Source: G963667675 sp965249215 (lineage in GTDB: Bacteria; Chloroflexota; Dehalococcoidia; Lucifugimonadales; UBA3495). Taken from it: a stretch of 64,000 nt of DNA. Position numbers and translations under genes: made by a program. Of this stretch, positions 52,602 through 61,915 are shown piece after piece; the first letter of the stretch is position 1; the number at the start of each line of letters is the position of its first letter. The stretch is from assembly GCA_965249215.1 (NCBI GenBank), contig CBDFLN010000002.1, positions 930,001-994,000 of the forward strand. Direction: 5' to 3'. The notes under the pieces were generated by a model, which was not told where the DNA came from, searched no databases, and saw only the letters and a list, made by a program, of their open reading frames with translations.

Positions 52602-53059
52602 CGCTCTGAGTCTTGGCGCTGTCCGTTGCCTTCGCGGCATCCGGCGCATATGCCGCTGACTGCAAAGTGCTCCAAGTCGGGCTCGAACCCGAAATCCTTG
52701 GTGAGGGTATTTCGAAACTCCTCCAGGTAATGGGGGCTAAGGTCGTATGCGCCGTTGCACCGGCGGCAAACCATGTGGTGGTGGCCCCCCAGGGCATCGG
52801 TCAACTCATAGTGCAAGCGGTCCCCTATCGCCACTTCCGTGACCACACCTAAATTGCGGAACAAATGGAGGGTCCGGTATACCGTAGCGATATCCATGTA
52901 GGGGTAGGCCTGTTTGGCCCGTTGGAACACCTGGTCCACGTCCATGTGGCCGTCACCCTGGGCGACGATAGACAGCACAATCAAGCGCTGGGGGGTGAGC
53001 CGGTAGCCCTTGCTTCTTAGTGTCTCTACTGCCTGTTCTTGGCCCATGTGCGAATCCAC
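52598..53059 (-). CDS. Fur-family regulator (Zur/Fur)
   Basis: A 153-residue Fur-family repressor. The winged helix contains GYRLTPQRLIVLSIV and YMDIATVYRTLHLFRNLGVV. The metal region has HYELTDALGGHHHMVCRRC and the later CAGC, giving two structural CxxC zinc sites. Its position as first gene of the znu operon points to Zur, zinc-dependent autoregulation. MDSHMG start; MGQEQAV (Met5) is an alternative. A palindrome upstream is a candidate operator. Confidence 0.92.
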   Translation of the reverse strand: MDSHMGQEQAVETLRSKGYRLTPQRLIVLSIVAQGDGHMDVDQVFQRAKQAYPYMDIATVYRTLHLFRNLGVVTEVAIGDRLHYELTDALGGHHHMVCRRCNGAYDLSPHYLEEFRNTLTKDFGFEPDLEHFAVSGICAGCREGNGQRQDSER

Positions 53060-53070
53060 GCCGTTGCAAA

Positions 53071-53082
53071 TAGTTGCGACTA
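53071..53082. promoter_or_regulatory. candidate Fur/Zur operator
   Basis: TAGTTGCGACTA, matching its own reverse complement at 10 of 12 positions, lies 12-23 bp upstream of the regulator gene. A preceding TTGC direct repeat (53064) overlaps. It is not a canonical Fur box, so confidence is low. Confidence 0.3.
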
Positions 53083-53275
53083 CGCATTGTAGCAGGTCGC
53101 ATCAAGTTGTCAAGGCATATCGACGGGGGCCAACCGTTCAGGCTTGAAGAGCGGGTCGGGATGGGAGCCTGCGGCGATGGCAAGCCGTTATTCGACTTCA
53201 GGCGCCAGGCTTGGATGCCGTGTCGGGGCCGTCAAGCAGCTCTAAGCGGCTGTCAGGCGCGCCTGCCGGCGGCGG

Positions 53276-53899
53276 TCACGGGGTGCCCTGGCCCCAACGT
53301 TCATAGGAGGAGACTTCTGCAAGTGGCTTCCGTTGGGTGGGCCCGAAGCTGCCCCTGGGATAACCCAAGGGCAGGCAGTAGACCACCTGGGCCGAGTCGG
53401 GGATGCCCAATAGCTGATGCACCCGTTCGTCGACCTGGGCATGCAGGGTGGTGATGGTGCCGCCTATCCCCAGCGACCGGGCTGCCAGCAGCAGGTTCTG
53501 CGCGGCGGGGACGATCGAGGACGTGACGCCGCGGCCTTTGGCGGTGGCGCACAACAAAACGATAACCGGAGCCTGGCCTATTTCATCGGCTAGCCGCATA
53601 GCCGACCTGCGGGCGTTCTTCCCTGGCGGTATATCTTCGGGCCCCATAATGCCTTCGTCCCGCCTCTTCGCCCACCAGGCTTCCCGATACAATTCGGCCA
53701 ACCTGGCCCGGGTTTGGGGGTCTCTAATCACCAGGAAATGCCAAAGTTGGGCGTTGCCGCCGTTGGGGGCGTGGATGGCAGCTTGCAGGATGTCCTGCAC
53801 GTCGGCTTCGGAAATGGGGTCGGGCCTGAACCGGCGGATGGCCCGCTGGCTGAAGATGGCCTCGCCCAGTTTCATGGACAGACGGCTCTCGGCGGTCAT
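53276..53899 (-). CDS. nitroreductase family protein 2
   Basis: A 207-residue FMN nitroreductase. It has FSQRAIRRFRPDPISEADVQDILQAAIHAPNGGNAQLWHFLVI in the N-terminal FMN region, and SSIVPAAQNLLLAARSLGIGGTITT. Homologous to 10461-11069 but diverged, with a longer insertion at the middle. Reduction of a nitro, quinone or enone substrate is likely. AGGAG precedes the ATG. Confidence 0.88.
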   Translation of the reverse strand: MTAESRLSMKLGEAIFSQRAIRRFRPDPISEADVQDILQAAIHAPNGGNAQLWHFLVIRDPQTRARLAELYREAWWAKRRDEGIMGPEDIPPGKNARRSAMRLADEIGQAPVIVLLCATAKGRGVTSSIVPAAQNLLLAARSLGIGGTITTLHAQVDERVHQLLGIPDSAQVVYCLPLGYPRGSFGPTQRKPLAEVSSYERWGQGTP

Positions 53900-53995
53900 A
53901 TTACTCCTCCGGTAAATTGCACAACAGATTGACGCTCTGAAATCGGCCGGGTCTGCATTCTTTAGACATTGGCCCCGGTTGGAAGCCTGTAGAAG

Positions 53996-54949
53996 TCATT
54001 CAGAATCCGGCTGCTCGGGAGCGTTTCGCAGGATATCCTCCAACGTTCTGTCCAACGACGGGTCCAGCTCCACGTGCTCCTCAAAGGGGGTAAATGTATA
54101 GTCGGAAACGGCGCCGTCGATCAACTGCTTGGCATCGGGGTTGGATGATGCGATCTTGTCGAGCCGTTCCTGCAGCTCTTTCGATTCTTTATCCCCGCGG
54201 TCCCGGAGCTCGGACAGGTCCACCTCCAAATTGAACATGGACTTGAGTCTTCTCATGATGTCGTAAAAGGAACGGTGGTCCCTGTTGATGCCGATTTGCT
54301 CGTTGTTGGAGGTAACGAATGGGAACATCGGGGCCATGGCCCCGATGCGGAATATCTCCAAGTCCGGGTGATCGTAATGAGCGAGGGTGACCAGGGCCAT
54401 GGCAATGGTGGGCCCTCTTCTCCCGTCGCTGCCATAGCTGGAAAACTGCATGCCGAATTTTTCCAGGTTCTCCCGCATGTCCGCTTTGCTGTAGACGCAG
54501 GTAACTCTCCGCTCCTTTTCCGGCGGTACAGGGCCGTTCACGCCCTCGACGGCGGCGGTCTGCTTCACACCCAGCTCGACGATGGCCTGGCAAAAGGCTT
54601 CGGCGAAAATATCGACGCGGAACCACGGTTCCTGGCCTCGAAAAATAATGAGGCCGCCGCCGGCATCATAGAAGCAGTTGTCCCGGTGCATCGGCTTGCT
54701 CGGCAGGCCGTCTTCGTAAGACGCTCGAGGACGAAACGTGTCGTGGGTCCCGGCTACTTGGAATGGGTAGCACAAATCTGAAACCTTGGGCCCAAGCTCA
54801 CCGATCTTTTTGGCCTCCAATTTTTCAATCAGGTATCTGGGGAGTCCGCCGGAAATATTCCCTCCGTCGGACCACTGCCGCCGCCAGCCGGCAATCAGGA
54901 ACCGCGCATCGGCGGGCTTGTTCTGAAATATCACCAATTCGTCGGACAT
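53996..54949 (-). CDS. PAC2-family protein
   Basis: A 317-residue protein of the PAC2 (proteasome assembly chaperone-like) family by its opening: FLIAGWRRQWSDGGNISGGLPRYLIEKLEAKKIGEL. A middle VEGVNGPVPPEKERRVTCVYSKADM and the MALVTLAHYDHPDLEIFRIGAMAPMFPF segment are consistent. In archaea and actinobacteria such proteins are linked to the proteasome. No proteasome gene is visible here. Role unknown, low-moderate certainty of family. Confidence 0.65.
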   Translation of the reverse strand: MSDELVIFQNKPADARFLIAGWRRQWSDGGNISGGLPRYLIEKLEAKKIGELGPKVSDLCYPFQVAGTHDTFRPRASYEDGLPSKPMHRDNCFYDAGGGLIIFRGQEPWFRVDIFAEAFCQAIVELGVKQTAAVEGVNGPVPPEKERRVTCVYSKADMRENLEKFGMQFSSYGSDGRRGPTIAMALVTLAHYDHPDLEIFRIGAMAPMFPFVTSNNEQIGINRDHRSFYDIMRRLKSMFNLEVDLSELRDRGDKESKELQERLDKIASSNPDAKQLIDGAVSDYTFTPFEEHVELDPSLDRTLEDILRNAPEQPDSE

Positions 54950-55247
54950 GTGAGCGCTCCCCTGTGAGTTTCACTTAGACCCTGGTCCGCCCCAGGTCTG
55001 TGAGCGGCAACTGGACCGCCGGGGCCGGCTAAGGCCCACGGATTGCACCAATGCGGGTTCTTCATAACGCTGTTGGGCCCGGCTGTGTGATGGCTTCCAA
55101 CAGTATTATACCCAATCACCCCGGCCTTTGCTTTCAGGTCATGGTACTATGGGGCCACCAGCGCCGCCGACACCGTTTCGCTGCTGAACGGCGCGGAAAT
55201 GAGGCAAGCGCATCGGCTACCAAAAGCCAGAGGGATTCTCGAGAGCA

Positions 55248-56798
55248 ATGAAGTACGACTATATAGTTCTAGGCGCCGGTTCCGCGGGCTCCATTGCGGC
55301 AACGCGGCTCAGCGAGGACCCCCGGACCTCGGTCCTGCTGATCGAGGCGGGGCCCGACTATCCAGACTTCGAGCGCCTGCCAGACGAGCTGAAGTACGGC
55401 TACGGTACGGCCACCTACGCCGTGACCACCGACCACGACTGGCAGTTCGTGGGAAAGGCGACGGAAACCGCCATCGAAATGCAGGTGCCGCGGGGCAAGG
55501 TTACCGGAGGTTCCAGCGCCATCAACGGTCAAATGTTCCTGCGCGGGGTTCCCGAGGACTACGATTCCTGGGCGGCGATGGGAAATGACCAGTGGAGCTT
55601 TCAGCATCTGTTGGAGTATCTCCGCAGAATTGAAAGCGACACCGACTACGGCCACGGCGACTTCCATAACTCAGACGGCCCTATCATCGTCAAGCGGTTC
55701 AAACCGGAAGAATGGTTCCCAGACCAGCGGGCCTTTTACGAAGCCTGCCGGGCCGCAGGCTTCGCCGACAGCCCGGACCACAATGCCCCGGACGCCTCCG
55801 GCGTGGGTCCTATACCCAACAATAACCCCAACGGGGTCCGTTGGAGCACCGCCCTGGGGTACCTGGACCCGGCCCGGAATCGCCTAAACCTCACCATAAG
55901 GTCCAACTGCATGGTCCGGCGCTTAGTCATCGCGGGAACCCGGGTGGCCGGTGTGGAGGTGGAAAGCGGAGGCGAGAGATTTACAGTGGAGGGAGAGGAA
56001 ATCATCCTCAGCGCGGGCGCCATCGGGTCACCCCATATCCTGATGCTATCGGGGGTGGGGCCGGCCGACAACCTTCGCAGCGTGGGCATCCCGGTGGTGC
56101 ACGATTCGCCCGGAGTGGGCCAAAACCTGAGGGACCATCCTCACGTGTTCGTGGGCTGGCGGACCAAGAAGGACCATCCTCTGAATAGATTGGCGCCCTG
56201 GCACCAGGTGGGCTTGCGTTGGACCGCGGAGGGTTCCGACTTGCGCAACGACCTGATGCTGGTCATGATTTCCAACGCCCCAGGATCGGTGAACCAAGGC
56301 GCCTGGAGCATAGAGCCGGTGGGCGTCGGAATGTTGGCCCTACTTGACCTGGCCGTGGGGTCCGGCGAGCTACGGCTTACTTCTTCCGACCCGGACGCCC
56401 AACCCTTTCTCGACTACCGCTACCTTGAAAGCAAGTTTGACCGAAGGCGCATGCGCGAGATGGTGCGCACTGCCGTGAAGCTGGCAGACTCTCAAGGGTT
56501 CCAAGGGATCATCGAGGAGCGGTTTTGCCCGACAGACGCCGAGTTGGCCAGCGACGAAGCGCTGGATGAATGGCTGCTACGGGAGGCTACCACCAGCCAC
56601 CACATTTCCGGCACCTGCAAGATGGGCCCTGATTCCGACCCCATGGCGGTGGTGGACCAGTACGGGAGGGTCCGCGGCCTGGAAGGGCTGCGCGTTGCCG
56701 ATGCGTCAATCATGCCGGATTGCATCCGGGCCAATACCAACGTAACCACCATGATGATCGGGGAGAGAATCTCAGACTTCATCCGCCAGGGCCGGTGA
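55248..56798 (+). CDS. GMC-family FAD oxidoreductase (choline dehydrogenase-like)
   Basis: A 516-residue GMC enzyme. GAGSAGSIAATRLSED (residues 8-23) is the FAD motif and GGSSAINGQMFLRGVPEDYD the GMC signature 1. SAGAIGSPHILMLSGVGP is signature 2. TTSHHISGTCKMG carries the catalytic His, and ADASIMPDCIRANTNVTTMMIGER the second His/Asn site. It oxidises a primary or secondary alcohol with FAD. The substrate is unknown. GAGAGCA precedes the ATG. Confidence 0.94.
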   Translation: MKYDYIVLGAGSAGSIAATRLSEDPRTSVLLIEAGPDYPDFERLPDELKYGYGTATYAVTTDHDWQFVGKATETAIEMQVPRGKVTGGSSAINGQMFLRGVPEDYDSWAAMGNDQWSFQHLLEYLRRIESDTDYGHGDFHNSDGPIIVKRFKPEEWFPDQRAFYEACRAAGFADSPDHNAPDASGVGPIPNNNPNGVRWSTALGYLDPARNRLNLTIRSNCMVRRLVIAGTRVAGVEVESGGERFTVEGEEIILSAGAIGSPHILMLSGVGPADNLRSVGIPVVHDSPGVGQNLRDHPHVFVGWRTKKDHPLNRLAPWHQVGLRWTAEGSDLRNDLMLVMISNAPGSVNQGAWSIEPVGVGMLALLDLAVGSGELRLTSSDPDAQPFLDYRYLESKFDRRRMREMVRTAVKLADSQGFQGIIEERFCPTDAELASDEALDEWLLREATTSHHISGTCKMGPDSDPMAVVDQYGRVRGLEGLRVADASIMPDCIRANTNVTTMMIGERISDFIRQGR

Positions 56799-56926
56799 CG
56801 GCGCGGCCTCGCCGGTAGCAGATGTTGGCGGCCCGCCGGGTAATCGCCTATAATTGTCCGGCAGACTGTATTGACTAGAGGCCTTGAGCGAAAATCGGCC
56901 GCGGTCCAATTGAGGAGATCAGCAAG

Positions 56927-57127
56927 ATGGTGAATTTTTCCCGGTGCAACGCAATTCTGTCCCTGGCCTTGAACGAATCGGGGGAGGGTTGCCGGTACGT
57001 CGCGAAAGCGGACACGGAACAAGGCGTCATCGACGACATGATGAATCACCTGGCAACCGTCCACGAGGTCGACTCCAAAGAACTGGAGTGGAACATCAAG
57101 GGTTCGATGAAGTCAACCCGCCGGTAA
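56927..57127 (+). CDS. DUF1059 small protein
   Basis: A 66-residue protein of the DUF1059 type, with the pattern GCRYVAKADTEQGVIDDMMNHLATVHEV (Cys and His positions of the short metal-binding-like motif). Function unknown. GAGGAG lies upstream. Monocistronic. Confidence 0.85.
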   Translation: MVNFSRCNAILSLALNESGEGCRYVAKADTEQGVIDDMMNHLATVHEVDSKELEWNIKGSMKSTRR

Positions 57128-57346
57128 GTAACCCCATCTTTGGCCGGCCTGCAGCCAGTCAAGAGCCTCCCGACGCTGTGACTGCATGCGCCTAGACAGG
57201 CCCTGGCGGCTTCACCGCCGAACGGGGTTCCCTTGAATGTAGATGCGCTGGGTTTCGACCCGGCGCATTTCTTGTTTACGGCTAAGTGGGCTCTGCACGC
57301 AGATCGCTTTGCAGGAACCGGACGAGCAGGTGTGTGGAGCCAGTCC

Positions 57347-57697
57347 CTAGTCTACGTACTCGGTCTGGGTCTCGTCGGTGGGGAAAATAGTGTACAACCG
57401 GGCGGGCCCACCGGTATTGTTGATCAAGCAATGGGGCACGCCCGGCGGCGCCAACAGGGTATGGCCGGCAGACACTTCCCGGCGCTCATCCCCGACAACC
57501 ATCTCGATGCGGCCGTCCAATAGAATAATGGCCTCATCGGTGGGGTGGGTGTGCAGCCGAAGGGCCGAACCGTCCTCCATCACCAACTCGCCGATGGTCA
57601 GGTTGGCCGCTCCCGCCTCCTTGGTGACAAACCGGCGGGCGCTGCGCCCCTCCACAGGATCAGACATTGGCGTGGCGCCGTTTTCAATTATGGACAT
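57347..57697 (-). CDS. cupin domain protein 2
   Basis: A 116-residue cupin. Motif 1 LRLHTHPTDEAIILLDGRIEMVVGDE carries the two His and Glu-type ligands, and motif 2 reads LLAPPGVPHCLIN. Small metal-binding protein of unknown substrate, with GGAGG just upstream. Confidence 0.86.
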   Translation of the reverse strand: MSIIENGATPMSDPVEGRSARRFVTKEAGAANLTIGELVMEDGSALRLHTHPTDEAIILLDGRIEMVVGDERREVSAGHTLLAPPGVPHCLINNTGGPARLYTIFPTDETQTEYVD

Positions 57698-57789
57698 CGG
57701 GATTTCCTCCTCCTCGAGAAATTAGTTGCGGCGTTTTCGGCCGGGGGGCCTTTTATCCCTGGAAGCCGCCATCCGGCTAAAGAGGACGG

Positions 57790-58134
57790 CTATTTGCCGT
57801 CATCGAAGCTGACGATTACTGCGGCGTTGGCAATGACCATGGCGTCGCTGCCGTCCTGGGTCGGAATCTCCAGCCCTCCATGCACCGCCTCTACGTATGC
57901 AGTACCATGGGGCAATACCGCGGCCACGGCATCCCGGTCTACCGCATCGGGGTTGGGCACGCCGATCGTAACGTCGACGCGCATGTCATCCGCCGACTTG
58001 CCAATCAGGCGCTGAAACCCCAGGCTGCTGTGATGAATGGCGTCGAACACCGCCCGCTTGGCCGCCGAGGTATAGTCCCGGCCATGGATGTCCACGCCCA
58101 TCCCCATTTCCATGATGCATCTGACAAGGGCCAT
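57790..58134 (-). CDS. Lin0512-family conserved protein
   Basis: I choose ATG 58134, giving 114 residues: MALVRCIMEMGMGVDIHGRDYTSAAKRAVFDAIHHSSLGFQ. This opening and the later MRVDVTIGVPNPDAVDRDAVAAVLPHG, ending AAVIVSFDDG, match the uncharacterised Lin0512 family. The frame is open upstream for about 80 codons but has no conserved sequence there. Function is unknown. Confidence 0.85.
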   Translation of the reverse strand: MALVRCIMEMGMGVDIHGRDYTSAAKRAVFDAIHHSSLGFQRLIGKSADDMRVDVTIGVPNPDAVDRDAVAAVLPHGTAYVEAVHGGLEIPTQDGSDAMVIANAAVIVSFDDGK

Positions 58135-58467
58135 GACCTGCACCCCAAAAAAATAATGTGGGCCAAGATGAGCCGAGGTGGGCCAGGGCTCTGGCAGTGA
58201 GCCTGCATCCGTGGCGTCACACTCGCCCGGGACGCGGCGCGGTGTGACAGCGCGGCGCCCTCGCCCGCAGCCCATTAGACCGCAGATAAGGGGGCCAGTC
58301 AAGGGACTCAGCGACAGTGGGCCCCGCTGTCGGTTTACCGGGAATTTCTTTTTGACCGCCTCGGCTGGTCGCCGATACAATTACTCGGGGGGTGCGACCA
58401 CTCGTCAGACATATCACCCGACCGTATTTGTCCAGAGGGACCAGATGAGAGAACCCATGGCCGCTCA
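58135..58467. other. divergent spacer upstream of modA
   Basis: A 333-bp region with no gene. I do not recognise a molybdenum-cofactor riboswitch or a clear ModE palindrome. It contains a GC-rich stretch with CGACAGTGGGCCCCGCTGTCG (about 58312-58332), which is a nearly perfect hairpin. Confidence 0.45.
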
Positions 58468-59406
58468 ATGTTGCGGTGGTTGACCCGGTCGCCGGCGCTT
58501 ACCCGGCGGTGCGTTGCTGCCGCGATAATCGCGGTTATGTTAACCGGATGCGGCGGCGACCAAGACTCCGGCGTAGGGCAACAGCTCACGGTGTTTGCCG
58601 CTTCATCACTTACCGAGGCCTTTACTGAAGTGGCCGCAGCTTTCCAGGACGAATACCCCGGGTCGTCTGTCGTGTTGAACTTCGACGGCAGTCAACGCCT
58701 CCGTTTTCAATTGGAGCACGGCGCAGGGGCCGACGTTTTCGCTTCGGCGGACCAAAGGCAGATGCAGTTGGCGCAAGATGCCGGTCTATTGGCCGGTGAC
58801 GCCGTGAACTTCGCCAGCAACCAGTTGGTGATTGTCGTGCCCAAATCAGAGTCAGCCGCCAAGACAGCGAACGGGGATGGGCCATTGGTGGAGTCCGCCG
58901 CCGACCTGTCGCGCAAGGGAGTCAAGCTGGCCCTGGCCCAAGCGGAAGTCCCGGCAGGCAGCTACGCCAGGGCGGTTATCCAACGAATGTCCCAAGACCC
59001 AAGCCTGGGGCCGGGATACGCCGCCAGCGTTTTGGCAAACCTGGTGACGGATGAGCCCAACGTCCGGAACGTGCTGCAAAAGGTCGCTTTGGGCGAGGTG
59101 GACGCCGGATTCGTGTATTATTCCGACGCCCAGGTTGTACCGAACGTCTCAGTGATTCAGGTTCCCGATCAAGCCAGCGTTGAGGCTGCCTACACTATCG
59201 CTGTCTTGGAGGACTCCGGCCAACCTGACGGGGCGCAGGACTTTGTCGGCTTTATTCTCTCCGGTCCCGGCCAGGAGATTTTGCGCAGCCATGGTTTTGG
59301 CGCGCCAACGGGGGAGAGCAACGCCGGGGTCTTTAACCCCAGACACGCCGCCGCGGCAAATGCAGGCCCATTGGCGGGTATCCAGATGGGAGGAGCAGTC
59401 AAATGA
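58468..59406 (+). CDS. modA: molybdate ABC transporter substrate-binding lipoprotein
   Basis: A 312-residue ModA. The lipoprotein signal has lipobox VMLTGC (about residues 23-28). TVFAASSLTEAFTEVAAAFQ is the oxyanion-binding N-terminal motif. GADVFASADQRQM and NQLVIVVPKSE, then YYSDAQVVPNV, complete the family pattern. It captures molybdate (or tungstate) for ModBC. The last codons overlap modB by 4 bp (ATGA). Confidence 0.93.
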   Translation: MLRWLTRSPALTRRCVAAAIIAVMLTGCGGDQDSGVGQQLTVFAASSLTEAFTEVAAAFQDEYPGSSVVLNFDGSQRLRFQLEHGAGADVFASADQRQMQLAQDAGLLAGDAVNFASNQLVIVVPKSESAAKTANGDGPLVESAADLSRKGVKLALAQAEVPAGSYARAVIQRMSQDPSLGPGYAASVLANLVTDEPNVRNVLQKVALGEVDAGFVYYSDAQVVPNVSVIQVPDQASVEAAYTIAVLEDSGQPDGAQDFVGFILSGPGQEILRSHGFGAPTGESNAGVFNPRHAAAANAGPLAGIQMGGAVK

Positions 59407-60230
59407 CGCCTCCCTCGGTCCGTCGAATCCTCGGAGAGGCCGGGCCGGGCCGCGGCCTGGGAACGGCGGCGGCGGTCCTCTACGCCGTATTCATCGTTCT
59501 GCCGGTATTGGCCCTATTGGTGAGGGCCGCCCAGCAGGAAAGCTTTCTCTCCAGCCTGACCAGCGACCTGGCCCTTACCGCATTGAGGCTGTCCCTGGTC
59601 ACAAGCCTGGTGAGCATGGCCGTGGTGATAGCGGTGGGCACGCCCTTTGCATACTTGCTGGCCCGGAGCAACGCCCCCCTGCTGAAGGTCCTGGACAGCC
59701 TGGTGGAGCTTCCCATAGTCCTCCCCCCGGTGGTCGCCGGGGTCGCAATGCTCATGGCTTTCGGGCGGCAGGGTATTCTCGGCCCCCCATTGGAAAGCGT
59801 GGGCATCACCCTTCCATTTACGACGGCGGCGGTGGTCTTTGCCCAGGTGTTTGTGGGGGTCCCATTCTACGTTCGGGCCGCCAAGTTGGGGTTTCAGACG
59901 GTGGCGAGAGACTATGAGGACGTGTCCCAGACCCTGGGCGTCTCCCCCTGGTGGACCTTCTGGCGGTTGACTCTGCCGCTGGCCATGCCCAGCTTGCTCA
60001 CCGGGCTTGCCCTGGCCTGGGCGCGGGCGCTATCCGAGTTCGGCGCAACCATCATGTTTGCCGGCAACCTTACCGGCAAGACCCAGACGATGCCTTTGGC
60101 CATCATGACCGCCATGGAAAGCAGCCTGGATACGGCCCTGGCGCTTTCGGTGATGTTGATGGTCGGGGCGGTAGCCATCTTACTGGCCTTGAGCTTCCTC
60201 GTAAGGCGTCAATTCGAGGGCAGGCCATGA
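59403..60230 (+). CDS. modB: molybdate ABC transporter permease
   Basis: A 275-residue permease with five to six helices and the EAA-type loop QTLGVSPWWTFWRLTLPLAMPSLLTGLALAWARALSEFGATIMFAGN. The ALSEFGATIM segment is a ModB signature. Its start overlaps modA, so the two are coupled. modC follows after 133 bp. Confidence 0.94.
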   Translation: MTPPSVRRILGEAGPGRGLGTAAAVLYAVFIVLPVLALLVRAAQQESFLSSLTSDLALTALRLSLVTSLVSMAVVIAVGTPFAYLLARSNAPLLKVLDSLVELPIVLPPVVAGVAMLMAFGRQGILGPPLESVGITLPFTTAAVVFAQVFVGVPFYVRAAKLGFQTVARDYEDVSQTLGVSPWWTFWRLTLPLAMPSLLTGLALAWARALSEFGATIMFAGNLTGKTQTMPLAIMTAMESSLDTALALSVMLMVGAVAILLALSFLVRRQFEGRP

Positions 60231-60363
60231 TTCAGACGTATTCGCCGTCGATTGACATCCGTCTAATTGAACGATCCCGGGAGCAGTCCCGCCGGGGGAG
60301 AGCAACGGGGCAGAAGCTCCGACGGCCGCCCCGCGGCCCAAGCTCCTACGGGAGGAGGACCCG

Positions 60364-61470
60364 ATGACCCAGGGGTGGATGGACTGCCGGGTCGGGGACT
60401 TTCAGCTGGAGGTCGACTGGCGCATCGAGCCCGGAGAGGTGCTGGCCCTGTTCGGCCCGTCAGGAGCCGGCAAGACCACCACGTTGCGGGCGATAGCGGG
60501 GTTGTTGCGTCCCCGGCGGGGCCATATCGAAATCGCAGGGAGACCGGTTTACGACGACGACGGTTTATGGATACCGGCACACCGGCGGCGGGCCGGGTAC
60601 CTCACCCAGCAATACCACCTTTTCCCCCACCTGACCGTGGCCCAAAACATCGCCTACGGCCTGCGGAAGTGGGCCAAGCCCGCGGCCGCGGAAAGAGTCG
60701 ACGGGTTGGTGAGCGGACTACGGCTTAACGGACTGGAGGAACGGCGTCCCGGCGAGCTTTCGGGCGGCCAGCAGCAGAGAGTGGCCGTGGCCCGCGCCCT
60801 GGCCCCTGAACCGGACGTATTGCTGTTGGATGAGCCCTTCGGCGCCTTGGACGTGGAACTGCGCAGGGTCTTGCGGCGAGAACTCCGGTCGCTCCTGGCC
60901 CGGTCGCCAATTCCCGTGATGTTGGTTACCCACGACCGGGAGGAAGCCCTGGCCATGGCAGACTCGGTCCAGGTGATAGACGAGGGGCTGACCATAGCCC
61001 GCGGCAAGCCGCTGGAAGTGCTTGGCCAACCGGGGCAGGGCCGCGTCGCCCGCCTCGTGGGCGTAGAGAACCTGTTCCGGCTTACCGTGGAGAGCCGCAA
61101 CCCCCAAGACGGGACCATGATCTGCGTAGGGGGCGGCCTGCGGATAGAAGTCCCGCTGGACGAACCCGCCTCCATACCGGCGCCGGACCAGGCCGGCGGG
61201 GAACAGGTGGCGGTGGCCATAAGAGCGTCGGACATTATCCTGGCGCACCAGGAGCCGGCCGGGACATCGGCGCGCAACCGGCTGCCCGGCATCGTCACCA
61301 ACGTGGAGCCATCGGCCCCCGGCTATGAAGTGACCCTTGACTGCGGGCAGCCCATGCGGTGCCGCATTACGGGGGCTTCCCTGGAGGAAATGGGCATACA
61401 GCCAGGGTTGAACCTGTGGGCGGTCTTCAAGGCCTCGTCCTGCTTCATCGTTCAGGACCCGCCGCCATAG
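60364..61470 (+). CDS. modC: molybdate ABC transporter ATP-binding protein
   Basis: A 368-residue ATPase. Walker A is GPSGAGKTT at residues 31-39, the signature LSGGQQQRVAVARAL, and Walker B VLLLDEPFGALD. The C terminus is a TOBE/mop domain (about residues 290-365) that senses molybdate. GGGAGGAGG precedes the ATG. Third gene of modABC. Confidence 0.94.
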   Translation: MTQGWMDCRVGDFQLEVDWRIEPGEVLALFGPSGAGKTTTLRAIAGLLRPRRGHIEIAGRPVYDDDGLWIPAHRRRAGYLTQQYHLFPHLTVAQNIAYGLRKWAKPAAAERVDGLVSGLRLNGLEERRPGELSGGQQQRVAVARALAPEPDVLLLDEPFGALDVELRRVLRRELRSLLARSPIPVMLVTHDREEALAMADSVQVIDEGLTIARGKPLEVLGQPGQGRVARLVGVENLFRLTVESRNPQDGTMICVGGGLRIEVPLDEPASIPAPDQAGGEQVAVAIRASDIILAHQEPAGTSARNRLPGIVTNVEPSAPGYEVTLDCGQPMRCRITGASLEEMGIQPGLNLWAVFKASSCFIVQDPPP

Positions 61471-61622
61471 TAGAGCGAGGGGCCGTTGTTGCACAGGTTG
61501 TTTTGATTCTCGGCTTGAGCCGGTGCGGGCTTCGCTCCACGCTGGCCTCCCGTTGGTTCGTATGGTTCGACAAGCTCACCACGAGCGTATGACACTGGGA
61601 CGCAGGCCACGAACGGACACAC

Positions 61623-61690
61623 CTTGGGGCCTGACAGCCAGGGGGGCCAGCCTTGGGGCCTGACAGCCAGGGGGCCAACCCTTGGGGCCG
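61623..61690 (+). repeat. 29-bp tandem repeat, about 2.3 copies
   Basis: Units start at 61623, 61652 and 61681, each beginning CTTGGGGCC and continuing TGACAGCCAGGGG. The first two differ by two positions. Confidence 0.85.
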
Positions 61691-61761
61691 ACGGAATCCG
61701 TCATTCCGGTACGTCCGTGAAGGCCAAAACTCGATAGGGCCCGCCTCGTAGATTCGACGGG

Positions 61762-61815
61762 TTGCATATATCTATTTCACCGGTATAATGTTTTGCTAGG
61801 TTTAGGTTAGGTTAA
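61762..61815 (+). promoter_or_regulatory. putative promoter with an iron-box-like motif
   Basis: TTGCAT, 16 bp, then a perfect TATAAT (61784-61789). Twelve bp further, TTAGGTTAGGTTAA (61802-61815) resembles the first part of a DtxR/IdeR box (TTAGGTTAGSCTAACCTAA) but lacks the inverted half, so it could equally be a short direct repeat. Confidence 0.4.
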
Positions 61816-61915
61816 TTCAGGCAGCTATGTCCCTCCGTTCTCCCTGGCTTTACTATTGGCGCCCGTTGACCTACTGACCCAATTCAACCCAGTGTGGCCG
61901 CAAGGAGGTCAACAA

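Larger units (their letters stand above)
61471..61915. other. modC to zinc-ribbon gene spacer with repeats and a promoter
   Basis: A 445-bp gap with no gene. It contains a TTCGACAAGCTCACCACGAG repeat (about 61567), a 29-bp tandem repeat (61623-61690), and the promoter with an iron-box-like motif (61762-61815). Confidence 0.6.

Noticed and set aside
60227..60367. A small frame overlapping the end of modB, starting ATGATTCAG.
   Set aside because: Arg/Pro-rich low-complexity product with no support. It more likely represents untranslated spacer.
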